Made by a program: the position numbers and the translations under genes. The notes under the pieces are model-generated. The model made no database searches and was not told the origin of the DNA. It worked only from the letters and a program-made list of their open reading frames with translations. Below are positions 34,905-46,218 of a stretch of 64,000 nt of DNA, piece by piece. Positions within the stretch are counted from its first letter, which is position 1. Each line of letters opens with the position of its first letter. The stretch is from Allium sativum (Eukaryota; Streptophyta; Magnoliopsida; Asparagales; Amaryllidaceae): the NCBI GenBank assembly GCA_030737875.1, contig CM060925.1, forward strand, positions 480,871,514 through 480,935,513, in the 5' to 3' direction.

Positions 34905-37538
34905 GGGAACACCTCTAGAGGGATGTCCCAAAAATCTGATACAACCAAGAATTCTTAACCAACACAAAACCGGCCCACTTCTACACATGCCTCTGTAGAT
35001 ATATATCTTAGATGTTACCGAATAACTCATTCCCCGGTCGTAATCGACCTTTATCGAGAGCTCTCTTTTCCTTACACCAAATTATAATATCTGCTGGACG
35101 TGTCAAAACCAGTATAATCATCTAGAAAAGAATGACAATACCCTTTTACTAGACGTGACCTAGATAGACTTGTTGCATCAATCCTGTTTTGCACACTTCC
35201 GGTATATGAGGCTCAATAGAGGTAACGATTTACCTTTTCCATATCGTCTTCATTATATTTGATTGTTCACATTGCCATATTGTGTTCGACTACCACTTTT
35301 GAGCATTAAAAAAAATACAACCCCTTAAACTCATATGCCTCAGGGAATGGTGTTAAGCTAAGAGAAGTTGCCTTCTTTGCCATCGTGATGTACTTCCGTT
35401 ATAAGCCAAAGCACGAGATCTAAGAAATGAAATCATCAGACAATCTCCATACAAGTTCGTTCTGCGACTAAATGAAGGTGCATTCCTACCGCAACCAAAT
35501 AAGGATCAGTAGCGAACCGTCCTTGCATCAGATAATTAATAACAGAGAACTATTATCACTTTGAAGAAAAACTATATTTTAACCTAATCAATTAACGACT
35601 AGCTCCATACTATAATTATACTTACTCTTTAACAAGTCTTCATTTCTTCGAATGTCTTTATTGGTTCGAAGTGGTCTTCAGACCGGTATTACCCAAGTCG
35701 GACTCTGGTTCATTCAAAGTCCAACTATTGTAAATCATAAAGCAAAAGAAGAAATAACAAGATTTAACAATCCTTATTTCAGTTCCATAGTTTCATTTAA
35801 TGGATCCAGTGCAATTAACCCCATTCAACAAATCTCATTCAAGTAATCCTATTTATACATAGCTTGCTTTTAAATAACATTTTATGTTATATTCACTGTC
35901 CAAAATCATGAATAATATTATCTTACCAAATTCCTTACTTCCGTTTTTTTAAAAGGGTAACCCATCGTCCAAAATCGAGAATATAATCCCTTTATAAAAT
36001 CTACTTCAATTCGGCTAATCTTATTCTTTTGTATAATTACAAAGCTTCATATTTTTGACTTAGCATAATTCTAAGTAAATTCCTCTCTTCGCATTGGTAA
36101 CAAAAACCAATTTCCTCGCTTACCTCATGATCTGAATTCTTTAACTTTGTAATGGTTTAAAAACACTGTTATTTAAGATACTGTTTACTGCAAACCCTAA
36201 AACAAATCTTAATTAATATCTTTAAGTATATAGGATCACGAACACCATCTAATTTTACTCAATTTCAAATTCCGTATTCAACGAGTGCTATTGGCGGAAT
36301 AATGGAGGGATCACCTTTTAAATTCCACGAATAGGACAAGTATCCTTTGAAGATTTTAACACCGAGTATATGAAGATTATCTCTATACAATCCAAATTAA
36401 TTACATTTCAGACTGTAAATCGTTTATACTTAACTCATTTACGATATTCCAACCTTATCCATTCCTCACTCGGGATGAGGCCAGGTGAGCCAGGGTACTG
36501 GTTGCTCCTTAACATCTCCTTAGTTTAAGCACCTCGAACCAAATTTCAAAAATAGAAAAATCGGGTTTACTCATCGAATTATTAGAGCCAAGAATAAACA
36601 ATTTATTTTAATTGCTTTTCCTTAGTTATTTGATTAATCCAACTTTGAAATAAGTCATAAACTCATCAAATCATCTTCATAACACTCAATTTGATAACTG
36701 AAAATATTCTTGATCGATTCTAGAAAGAATCTTTAATTTCAAACTCTTATTTCAAAAGATATAGTTTTTCGCACCAGAAAAGTGCTTCGGAAAGTGCTAT
36801 GTATAACTTTTCCAGTTCAATCGACTTTCCTTATTTGAAAATTCATGTTTTCAGTTTCAAATATCTTATAAATCATTTTAATTTATTTATCGTATTTTCC
36901 CATTCATATTTTCTTTACGGTCGCTTAACCGCAAAAGCACAATTTTTTATAGAAAATTGATTTGAACATAAATCTTGATTTTTCTTTCCTGATTTGAAAA
37001 TTATCGTTATAATAGTCCGAAAATTTCTCGTTTCAAAGAAATCCGACATAAGAATCATTATGTACATTCATTTGAAATCTTCGGCGATAATCGCGAAACT
37101 ACGCTACGCAATGTGCCTAATTTTGACTTGATTTTCAATATTAACTTTTCAAGTCCTAATATTTTCTAAAGTCAAATTAAAAATAATATATGAATAACAG
37201 TGCTTTAAAACTTGTTTAAACCTTCGTTTATATATCTTACTGAAAACTCATTTTTTCCGAATCTATTTCAAATTGATTTTAGTATTCATTCTAGTATTTG
37301 AACTTCGGTTTACTATCCTTTTAAACTCCGATTTCATATCCCTTTTCACCGTTCATCCATAGTATTTTGACATGATTAACATCCAATATCATATCTAACA
37401 TGCAATCATTCGTCCAAACATATTATATAGTGATTTCAATCACTGTTCATCCTTCACATAACTGGGCGATTATCAATATATTAGTAGAGCTAATCATCCA
37501 ACACTCAAACAACCATTCAAATAACATAATCAATTATA
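34905..37538 (-). mobile_element. Element D, right fragment: old giant LTR
   Basis: After the GGGAA duplication (34905-34909), D resumes with ACACCTCTAGAGGGATG, like CACTAG-ACCTCTAGAGAGG of C. The order of blocks follows B at low identity: GGTATATGAGGCT (about 35200), GTGTTAAGCTAAGAGAA (about 35350), TACAAGTTCGTTCTG (about 35450), GTTTAAAAACACTGTTATTT (about 36150). It carries many substitutions and small gaps. At 37538 it is interrupted by element E. No coding frame is evident. Confidence 0.7.
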
Positions 37539-38441
37539 TGTAACAACCCAGAATTTCTAAACAAATTTAAAATTTTTATTTTTGCTATTTTAATGGATTT
37601 TAAGAATTTAAAATGATTTATTTTAAGTAATAACGATTTAAAATTTATTTAAATCGAAGTTAGAGCGTATAAATTTATTTTAATTATAAAACGAGCCTAA
37701 AATGACATGGTAGTTTGAAAATTCATTTTAAATTTCAAATGAATGTACAAAACTCAAAATAAATCGGATTTCAGTAAAACAAGAAATGTTGAAATTTATT
37801 TAGCTATATCTTTCGAACGAATATAAGAAACTGAGATTTCACTTTATAAATTGTAAGTTATGTCCAGTTTAAAATACAAAATATTCGCTATGGAATTTAA
37901 TTATATTTTAAATATATATTTATATCCCTTCAAAATAGCCATTCTGCAAACGACCTCCTTTTTCAACAAAACCACTTTTGTTGGATCCGGAATGTCAAAT
38001 TATTGCTAGATTCCAATTTTAGTAATCATTGGAATTAATATGTGGGCACAGTAAATTTAAACGTGTTTTCAATTTCAGTTTAAATTAAATCGACCAGTTA
38101 AAAAGGCCATTTTCCAAACGGTCCCCAAATTTGACGAAATTAGTTTTGTTGAAACCGTATTTGAAAACATAGCGAGAATTCCAAATTTCATAATTTTTGG
38201 GGTAAGTTTGTGGCCGTGCACAATAAATTGTGAATCGATCAGCCATTTAAGCTAGAAACAAGGCTTTTTGAGTAAATGGACTTGGAATTCGATGAAACTA
38301 GTTTTGTTGGGACCGTATCGTTAAGACACAACAACATGTTAATTTTCACCGCCAACAAAGTTCGTGTGTGACCGTGGCATCGATAATTGTCGATTGGAGA
38401 CAACACTAACTAAAGAAATAATGATAAAATAATAAAACCCC

Positions 38442-38448
38442 TATATAA
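38442..38448 (+). promoter_or_regulatory. Candidate TATA box of element E
   Basis: CCCCTATATAATGTC lies about 0.9 kb into the LTR, just before a composition change into a leader-like, C-rich and then G-rich stretch. Confidence 0.4.
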
Positions 38449-41007
38449 TGTCTTTTCCCGCCACAAACCCTCATTTATCTTCTTCCTCAAAAATTGGCAG
38501 CAGCCCCCTCTGGAAATTTGTGAAAAAGCCCCCAAACACAAAACAAATTATATCTCTCAATCCGTAAACAATTGTCCAAAACGGTTTTTGGGTATTGTAG
38601 ATCAAGATGATCACTACCTACCACAAAAATCGCAGCACCTATCGTTGAACGGATTGGGAGAAATGATGGTCAACAACTAGAAAGTGGTTTTAGATTTTCG
38701 TGGATTATGGCCAAACCATTGAGTGTCTGATGATGGCAGATAAGAGAAAACTATAGAGGGGAGAGAGGTGAACAAGATTCTCTTTGGGTTCTCGGTCAAA
38801 AATTGGACGTGGTGGCGGGAATTTTGAGACGAATGAAGACCATCGTTTTAATGAAGCAGCAGTCAGATTTCATCCTCGTGGCGGCGCTAGGTGGCGATTC
38901 AGATGATGGCACTTGAAGGAAAAAGTTGTGGGGTGGCTTAGGGCGTCAATTACTGGTGGTGCGTGACTGTGGCATTGACTGTGGCGCGAATTTTTGGGGA
39001 TGACCGATTTTCGGTCGAGCTCGAATTATGGCGAGCTGGAGGCGTTAGGGGGCGCGATTTTCAGTATGGAGCGGCACCATGGACAGGCGAAGGTGGCAGG
39101 GGGTCCAGGTTGGCCGACGGTGGCCTCTGGTGGTGGGGCGAGGGTGATGGTCAAAGGTAACGACGTGAAATCAATTTTGCATTGTAATTAGGGTTTTGTT
39201 CAATTTAATAATTATTTAATTCATGTATTTAAACTTTAAACCTTAATAATTTTTTGTCACGGACTCAAATTGCATGAAACTAGATCCGTTGCGATCGTGG
39301 AGTCGAGAGCTTCGCCATAAAACTAACCGAGTCCAATTTGGAGCAAGTTAGAATTTGCAGCAACTCAAACCCAAACTATACAAAATACATCAGTCAAAGA
39401 CTGATGGAGTGGAAACCAAAGGTGAGAACTCCCTCACTTAAACTATTTTCATTCTGTTATTATATCCTAGGTTGCAAACAGGGCTTAATAGCTCCTGACA
39501 CAACTTTTTGTACAAACCATGGATGATTTGTGTAATATGATTGTGTTGTGGAAAAATTGATTGTACTATGAAATTATTGGATTGATTGATTGTGGTGCAT
39601 GGCGCGAGCCGGTGTTCGGAGAGGGATAATGCTAGACATTATTCCGGTCCTAATATCGCGCCGTTATAATGCCGAATTTTTCTAAAACTGAAATATATAA
39701 ATTATTTACATAAAATGTATATAAAATTTTCATAAAAAGAAATTGAAATAAATATTCAATTACAAGTCAGACGGCCTGTTTATGTACACCAATTTATCTG
39801 ATATTGATTGGGATGATAAATTTTACACATCGCCCAACTGCACAAATAATAATCAGTATTTGCTGTTTGAAAACCCCACACGGGTATTGGGATGATATTT
39901 TACATACACTAATCCCAGTATTTAGTTGTATGTCGATCGATGGGTTGACAGACTGTGATGAGCGTTATTGATTTATTTTAATGCTTATACAGTTGTAGAA
40001 TGCACTCTGGGTGATGTTTGAATGTGTAATGACTATTTATCATTATTGTTGAATACATGCGATGTATGAAATCCATATAACTGAAATTATATGGTAATTG
40101 AGTGAGTCGCATTCCGATTCAGAAATAAAGAATATTTTAAAATAATATAATATTCAGAAAAGAATCAATATATGATTTTGATGTCCGATTTGGGATGGAT
40201 ACGAAAATATTGAAATATAGAAGCCGAGTTATGTAGTTAAACGCCATTTTTACTCGAATGGGTTGTCGATCGATTTTATTCATTTTATAATGAATACGAA
40301 AGGAAAATGGATTTCAAAATCTGATATTTTGAAAATATTATCATTTTAATATGATAAAGATATTGAATATTCAATTTTGATTTAAAATTGAAAATTAAGT
40401 TAAGATCCTTTTAAAACGAATTTATAAATGATTTATAAAATATGTTCTAAATGGAAATTGATGATATATATATTATATATATAATGGCCTGAATAGAACG
40501 AGCCGCGCAACGACCGTTCGAGAATTTCGACCATTAACTTCAAATGGACGTAACGGGAGATCCGACCATCGTATTCTCCTAAAACCGAAACCTTGGGTTC
40601 GTATCTAAAAGAGCTTCCCAATGATTATAAGAGATTTGAAATCTAACGGTTGGATTTGGAATTATGTCCAAATCAATTTCAGAAAAGGTTGCTATGGATG
40701 CAGTTCGGTGGCCGTTATTGGAAACTGACTGTACGAGCCTTAATAGAATTATTAAAAATATGGAAAAATTGTGTAAAATCATGATAAATGATTTGGACAG
40801 ATTTTGAATGAAAAATTCCAGTTTTGAAAAGATAAAAATATATTTTTATCTAAATGAACTAGTTAATAACTAGAATGATAGTCCAATATTTTTAAATAAA
40901 TAAATTAGATTGAGAAAAGGTTTTAAAATAACCAGAATTTTCCAACGCATGAATTAGAATGGAAATAATCTTCGGGATATTTTGATATTGGATTCCGTGA
41001 TTATACG

Positions 41008-43943
41008 TGAAACACCCCACCTCCGTTAGGGTCACTCTCAAAGGGAATGCCCTAATTTTGGTGGAGGTTTATAAGTATAAGTCATAGATACATTCTTTCT
41101 CTTCAAGCTGGATGCGAAAACTGGTCAAGCTGCAGTATTCCCTCCCTGTGGACCTGGGGGGGAAACGAAAGAAAAGAAGACGAAAGAAAAGTAGAGTCAG
41201 ACATAAAGCCTGAGTAAGTCTAGGACTATTCAGTCTATGAATAAAGAATTGGGCATGATAAGTATAAACTGGAAATGGGAAAGCACTATAAGCTAAGTTA
41301 AGTTGTCTAGAGTCGAATATACTATCGTACCCCATATTAATCTCTGCACCACCATAAACTAGTTCCCAACAGGCACCCCATAATCAGGGTGAAGTGATCC
41401 ATTTCTAATGATCGGCTCCTACTCGCATAGTTACATGTGTCTTACGGCCCCCGATGTTGTAGCTACCTATGCTGGTCCCACCATGGGGTGTATCAAGTCC
41501 TATGGTGGCGGCCCGACACAATTCTAGAATGCACAGGTATACTGCTGGTGCCCAGTGCCTAATTTTTCTGCGCCGGAGTGTGTGCATGCCCGCACCCCGT
41601 TAGAACCTACACTGCTGCACCACCGCCGTCGATTTGACCTCTTACAGTCAGCCCAGTAATCGTGCCCCACCCTGCCTAGTTCAGGGTATCCTGATACACC
41701 ATGTAGGGTTACTGCTGAAAACGGTCCCCCGCTACTAGGTTTTTTATTTCTAGCCAACATGCTAAGTTGGTTAAGTGTTCTGTAAACCTAACCCCCAAAT
41801 CAGTCTGTATAGTTTAGCATGTTCAATTTGATTAAGTATTAATTTAATTCACCTAATCCTATCAATCCTGACTCAGCCTTAATTGTCTTATTAAAGCCTC
41901 GACCTCTCACATTAGACAGGTATTGTTGTGACTGCCTGTTGTCGGTTAGTTCTGGGCAGTCTTACGTCACAACTCAGCCTAACCTCGGGTCATTATTGGG
42001 CTCAGTGTTTAACCACCCACATTGGATAGGTATTGTTGTGACTACTGGACAGCCGGGCCGGTCCGGGCAGGTTTACGTCACAACTCAATCCAACCTCGGG
42101 TTAAACACATCGTATTTTCTAAGTTTACATATTTTGTCTCTTTTCTTTTTATATGTAAATATTTGCAGCCCATTATTCAAATTCATCTTTATTTGGTAAA
42201 ATTAATTTATACCACTTAAATGTTCTCAAAGTCGTTGGCATGCGTCAAACATGCCAACACATATGTTTTATATTTTTAACCCAACGTCATTACCCCCGTT
42301 TTATACGTTCGCTATAATATAACATATGTTGGGTTTAACATTTAAACCCAACTTAGCCACATAAAAAGGGGAGGCTTAGAACATGGTGTTTATATATATT
42401 CTAAGTAATATCAAAAAGGGGGAGTATGAATGCATGAACTTGCAACATAATGCTCTAATTAACATAAATAAGGCACTTGTGAACTTGCATTGTAATAGCA
42501 TAAAATCATGACATAAAACATACTTAAACATGAATCATGGTTTTTATCTAGTCATGTAAACTTGCATTTAAAATGTGGATCTAACTTAATTATGTTTCGC
42601 CTATATTATCATATGATTTCTATAACAACATAGGCCTAAACATATTTTCAATTAGGCATAACACCAAACATAATCTAGTCATGTTCATAGAGTCAACACA
42701 AGTTCACAAAGATGCTTACTTTTGTCACTAATACAAAAGTATGTTTTTACACTAGAATCATAATTCCTATTTCATCATAAATTCATATGAATCATAATAC
42801 CCAAATGTATCCAACTACACTAAACATGATCATAAAAATATACATAGAAGGGTCTAAAATCATATTGGCATAAATAGTGAATCACATGCTTGCATGAATC
42901 TCAACTTTGTTGTAATAAACTACCACAAACATATAGTTGTTAACTTCAACATGAATCTTATACTTGCAAATATCCAATAGGTCTAACATCATTATACCAC
43001 AACATTTCAAATCTATTCGTAATTAGAATCATAGCAACATACAATTATGAATTATCATCACCACAAATTTAGTACAATTCCATTTCTCATTTTACACAAA
43101 TCAAAACTCAATTATTCATTCACATCGGAATAGCACTCTACTTACAACGTATGACGAATCTTCAATCCAGGTTTCTGAATTCTGAATTTGGAGATGCTAT
43201 CCTTTGTTGTAGGCGTTGTTTTGATTTAGTTGTCGTTGCTTTTAAGCTTTCGAATTTCCTCCTAATCGTCTTTCAATTTTGACGGCTACTCCTAGTCTTT
43301 CTTCAGCAGCATGATGGTCTCATTCTCATTTTTATTTGTATGAATTAGGTGGAGTCTTAGGTCCTTTTTATAGAGTTTGTGAATTGATTAGGACAGTCGA
43401 TGGAGCTTAGATTAATATTAGCCGTTCGTTTGAAAGAGAGACCAATCAGGAGCTGACACCTAGCCCTAGTGACAAGGCAAGACTCAGAAATTCAGCCAAG
43501 CACAGACCAGGCCAACCAGGAGGGCTGGGCTCGACCTGGCTCAGGGGCCAGGTCGACTACCCAGTCGACCCCCAGGTCGACTACCCAATCGACCCTCAGG
43601 TCGACTACCCAATCGACCTGGGTGGCCCAGGTCGACAACCCAGTCGACCTGGGTGCCTTGGGCGGGAAAATTCCCGCCCAGCCCAATCTGGGTCCGATTT
43701 TTTTGAAATTTGAATTTGTTTCTGAGCTGTTTCTGTCTGTTTGAATTTTAAACTGAATTATGAAACTTCCGGAGGCCATATCTCCCTCATACGGAGTCTG
43801 TTTTACGCAAACTCGGACTCTATCTCAAGCAGAATTCTGAGACGAACGCAATGGCGTATCCCGTTTCCCTTAATTCTTAGATTTGAAATTAATTATACTT
43901 TAATTTGTGAATTTCACTGTTATAGAATACATGGGGTGTTACA
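41008..43943 (-). repeat. Element G 3' LTR, with an internal deletion
   Basis: Plus-strand order: TGAAACACCCCACC at 41008, ending GGGGTGTTACA at 43943. Compared with the other LTR it lacks about 240 bases after GATACA (near 41093); the junction falls at an ATACA present at both ends of the missing piece, as expected for deletion by short-repeat slippage. It carries the tandem inverted repeats (about 41900-42110), the GTCGAC array (about 43540-43645) and a minus-strand TATA box (43363-43373). Confidence 0.92.
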
Positions 43944-43978
43944 TTCTCCCCCACTTAAAAGTATTTCGTCCCCGAAAT
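43944..43978 (-). other. Polypurine tract and hairpin of element G
   Basis: Minus sense reads ATTTCGGGGACGAAAT (complement of 43963-43978), then a spacer and AAGTGGGGGAGAA directly against the 3' LTR. The tract differs from those of the non-coding elements B and E by a single final base. Confidence 0.85.
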
Positions 43979-44509
43979 CTTCAAGTTTAGGAAGAATGTA
44001 TATCCTAACATCCAAACGTCCATCTACTCATCCATCAAACACGAGCATCCATTGTCCTTAAAAGACTTCTAATGTTTCATGATCATATGGGAAGTGTGTG
44101 TACATGTACTTATCTAATGCAAAATCAGGAAGTCTACTGATTCAGTTGACCTCCTTAATGCGAGTTATGTAAGTGTCATGAATCCATTATGTATGCAAAC
44201 CTTCCTATTCATGATTCTACATGAGTGCACAATCATTCATATAAATGCAACATCCATATGGCAACACATAAAACTTCAACCATATACGAATATAAATACA
44301 CCTATGCATATGCAGCGTGAAGTGACCGAGCCGATCTAAAACCTAGATTGTGTGTGTATATGCAACCACGAGCAACCACTAGCAATCACTTGCAACCACT
44401 AGCAACCATCATCCATAACATGTTTCAATTACATGTTTTCATCCAAAGGGTTCCTTCCTAAAAGATAAGGTCGAGGAGATATACCTAAAAAGATAGATAA
44501 AAGCGCAAC

Positions 44510-46218
44510 TTAAGGAGAAAGAAAGATCAAAGATGTACCCTCAAAAAGAAAAGGGTAGGCTGCACGTATTCTAGCCTTAGTTTCCCAAGTTGCGTCTTCC
44601 TCGGCGTCGCTCCACTGAACTTTGACGAGCTTGACTTCGCGGTTGCGTAGCTTTTTCACTTCAGTTCCTAAGATGCGTCTTGGTACTTTCCTCACGGTTG
44701 CTTCGCGTTCCACTTCAGCTTCCTCAAGGATGTTTGGCTCTACCACTTCAGCAGATTCATGTAGACATTTTCGGAGGTGCGAAACATGAAAGACGTTGTG
44801 AACTCCAGCTAGTTTTTCAGGTAGCTCTAATCTATAGGCCATTTTCCCAATTTTCTCGATAATAGGAAACGGCCTTACGAACCTTGGTGCTAGTTTTCCT
44901 GTGGTTCCAAAACGAACAACGTTCCTTAGAGGAGATACCTTAAGAAAAACTCTGTCTCCAACCTCAAATTCAAGGTCGGTCCTCCTCTTGTCTGCGTAGG
45001 ATTTCTGCCTATCTTGGGCCGTCTTCATCCTTCTTCGTATCAAGTATACTTTCTCCGAAGTCTCTCGGATCATATCTGGTCCAAGTATGAGTTTATCAAT
45101 AGACTCCCACCAACAAGTGGGTGATCAGCACGGTCTTCCATATAAAGCTTCGAAGGGTGCCATTCCGATGGTGGCTTGGTAGCTGTTGTTGTAGGCAAAT
45201 TCCACCAAAGGAAGATGGTCTTTCCATGTCCCTCCGAAGTCAAGGACGCACAGTCTTAAAAGGTCCTCCAAAACTCTGTTCACTCTTTATATCTGGCCAT
45301 CGGTTTGGGGGTGATAGGCTGTACTCAAGCATAAATGTGTGCCTACCTCTTCTTGCAAACTCCGCCAAAACTCACTTGTGAAGATAAGGTCTCAGTCACT
45401 AACAATGCTGGAGGGTATTCCATGGAGTCGAACAATTTCCTTGAGATAAAGAGATGCTAGGGATGAGGCAGTCCTTTTACTCTTGACAGGTAAAAAGTGG
45501 GCGCTTTTAGTAAGCCTATCCACTATTACCCAAATCTAGTGCTACCTCTTCTAGACCTAGGCAGCCCATCAATGAAGTCCATTGAAATGCTATCCCACTT
45601 CCACTGTGGGACCTCTAGAGGATGGAGCAGACCGCCAGGTTTCTTCTGTTCCGCCTTAACCGGTTGGCACACCATACACTTGGAAATGAAATCTGCCACG
45701 TCCTTCTTCATGCCGCTCCAAAAGAAAGTTCTCTTTATGTCCTTGTACATTTTATCCTCGCCTGGATTTATCGTCATCTTGGAGTGATGTGCTTCCTCGA
45801 GAACCGTCTTTACCAAATCTCTTGTCCGTGGGACGCATAGTCTACCGTCTTGCCTTAGCCAACCCTTATCGTCGATAGAGTATCTGTTGAGGTGACTTGA
45901 AGTCTCACCCCTATTTAGCCTATCAATCGTCTCCACAAGCTGAGGGTCTTCGCGTTGTGCTGTCCCTATTGAGTCCACTAAAGTCGGGCGTACTTCAAGA
46001 GATGCTAGCAAGCCTGTTACAAAATCGGAGGAGGGCCTAAAGTCAAAGCTGGCTATAAACTCTAGGCTTTGTCTTTCAATAAATAACAGGCTTAATGTCA
46101 GTTTCTTTCAGCTCAACGCGTCTGCCACTACGTTGCCTTTGCCCGGAGTGTAGGAGATCTCGAAATCGTACGAGGCAAGAAACTCCATCCATCTCTGTTG
46201 CCTCAAGTTAAGATCTTT
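44510..46218 (-). pseudogene. pol: Pol 3' part of element G: end of RNase H, integrase, chromodomain-like tail
   Basis: Continues the frame of 46219-48879 past a TAG. It shows RNase H end [11 protein letters not shown], a TGA (46108-46110), integrase zinc region HHSKMTINPGEDKMY with KCMVCQPVK, catalytic SMDFIDGLPRS, a one-base frameshift near 45540, a TGA (45392-45394) in the second catalytic motif region, and a TAA (45287-45289) at the position of the catalytic Glu. A TGA at 45125-45127 follows. The last 187 residues (44510-45073) are open, with the GPF-type motif RFVRPFPI (Gly replaced by Arg) and VKVQWSDAEEDATWE. Several stops are compatible with C-to-T changes, as from decay of methylated cytosine (inference). 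Confidence 0.9.

Noticed and set aside
38963..39191. Overlapping plus-strand frames in the E LTR
   Set aside because: They come from G/C-rich sequence with few stops. There is no recognisable domain and no conserved frame in B or H.
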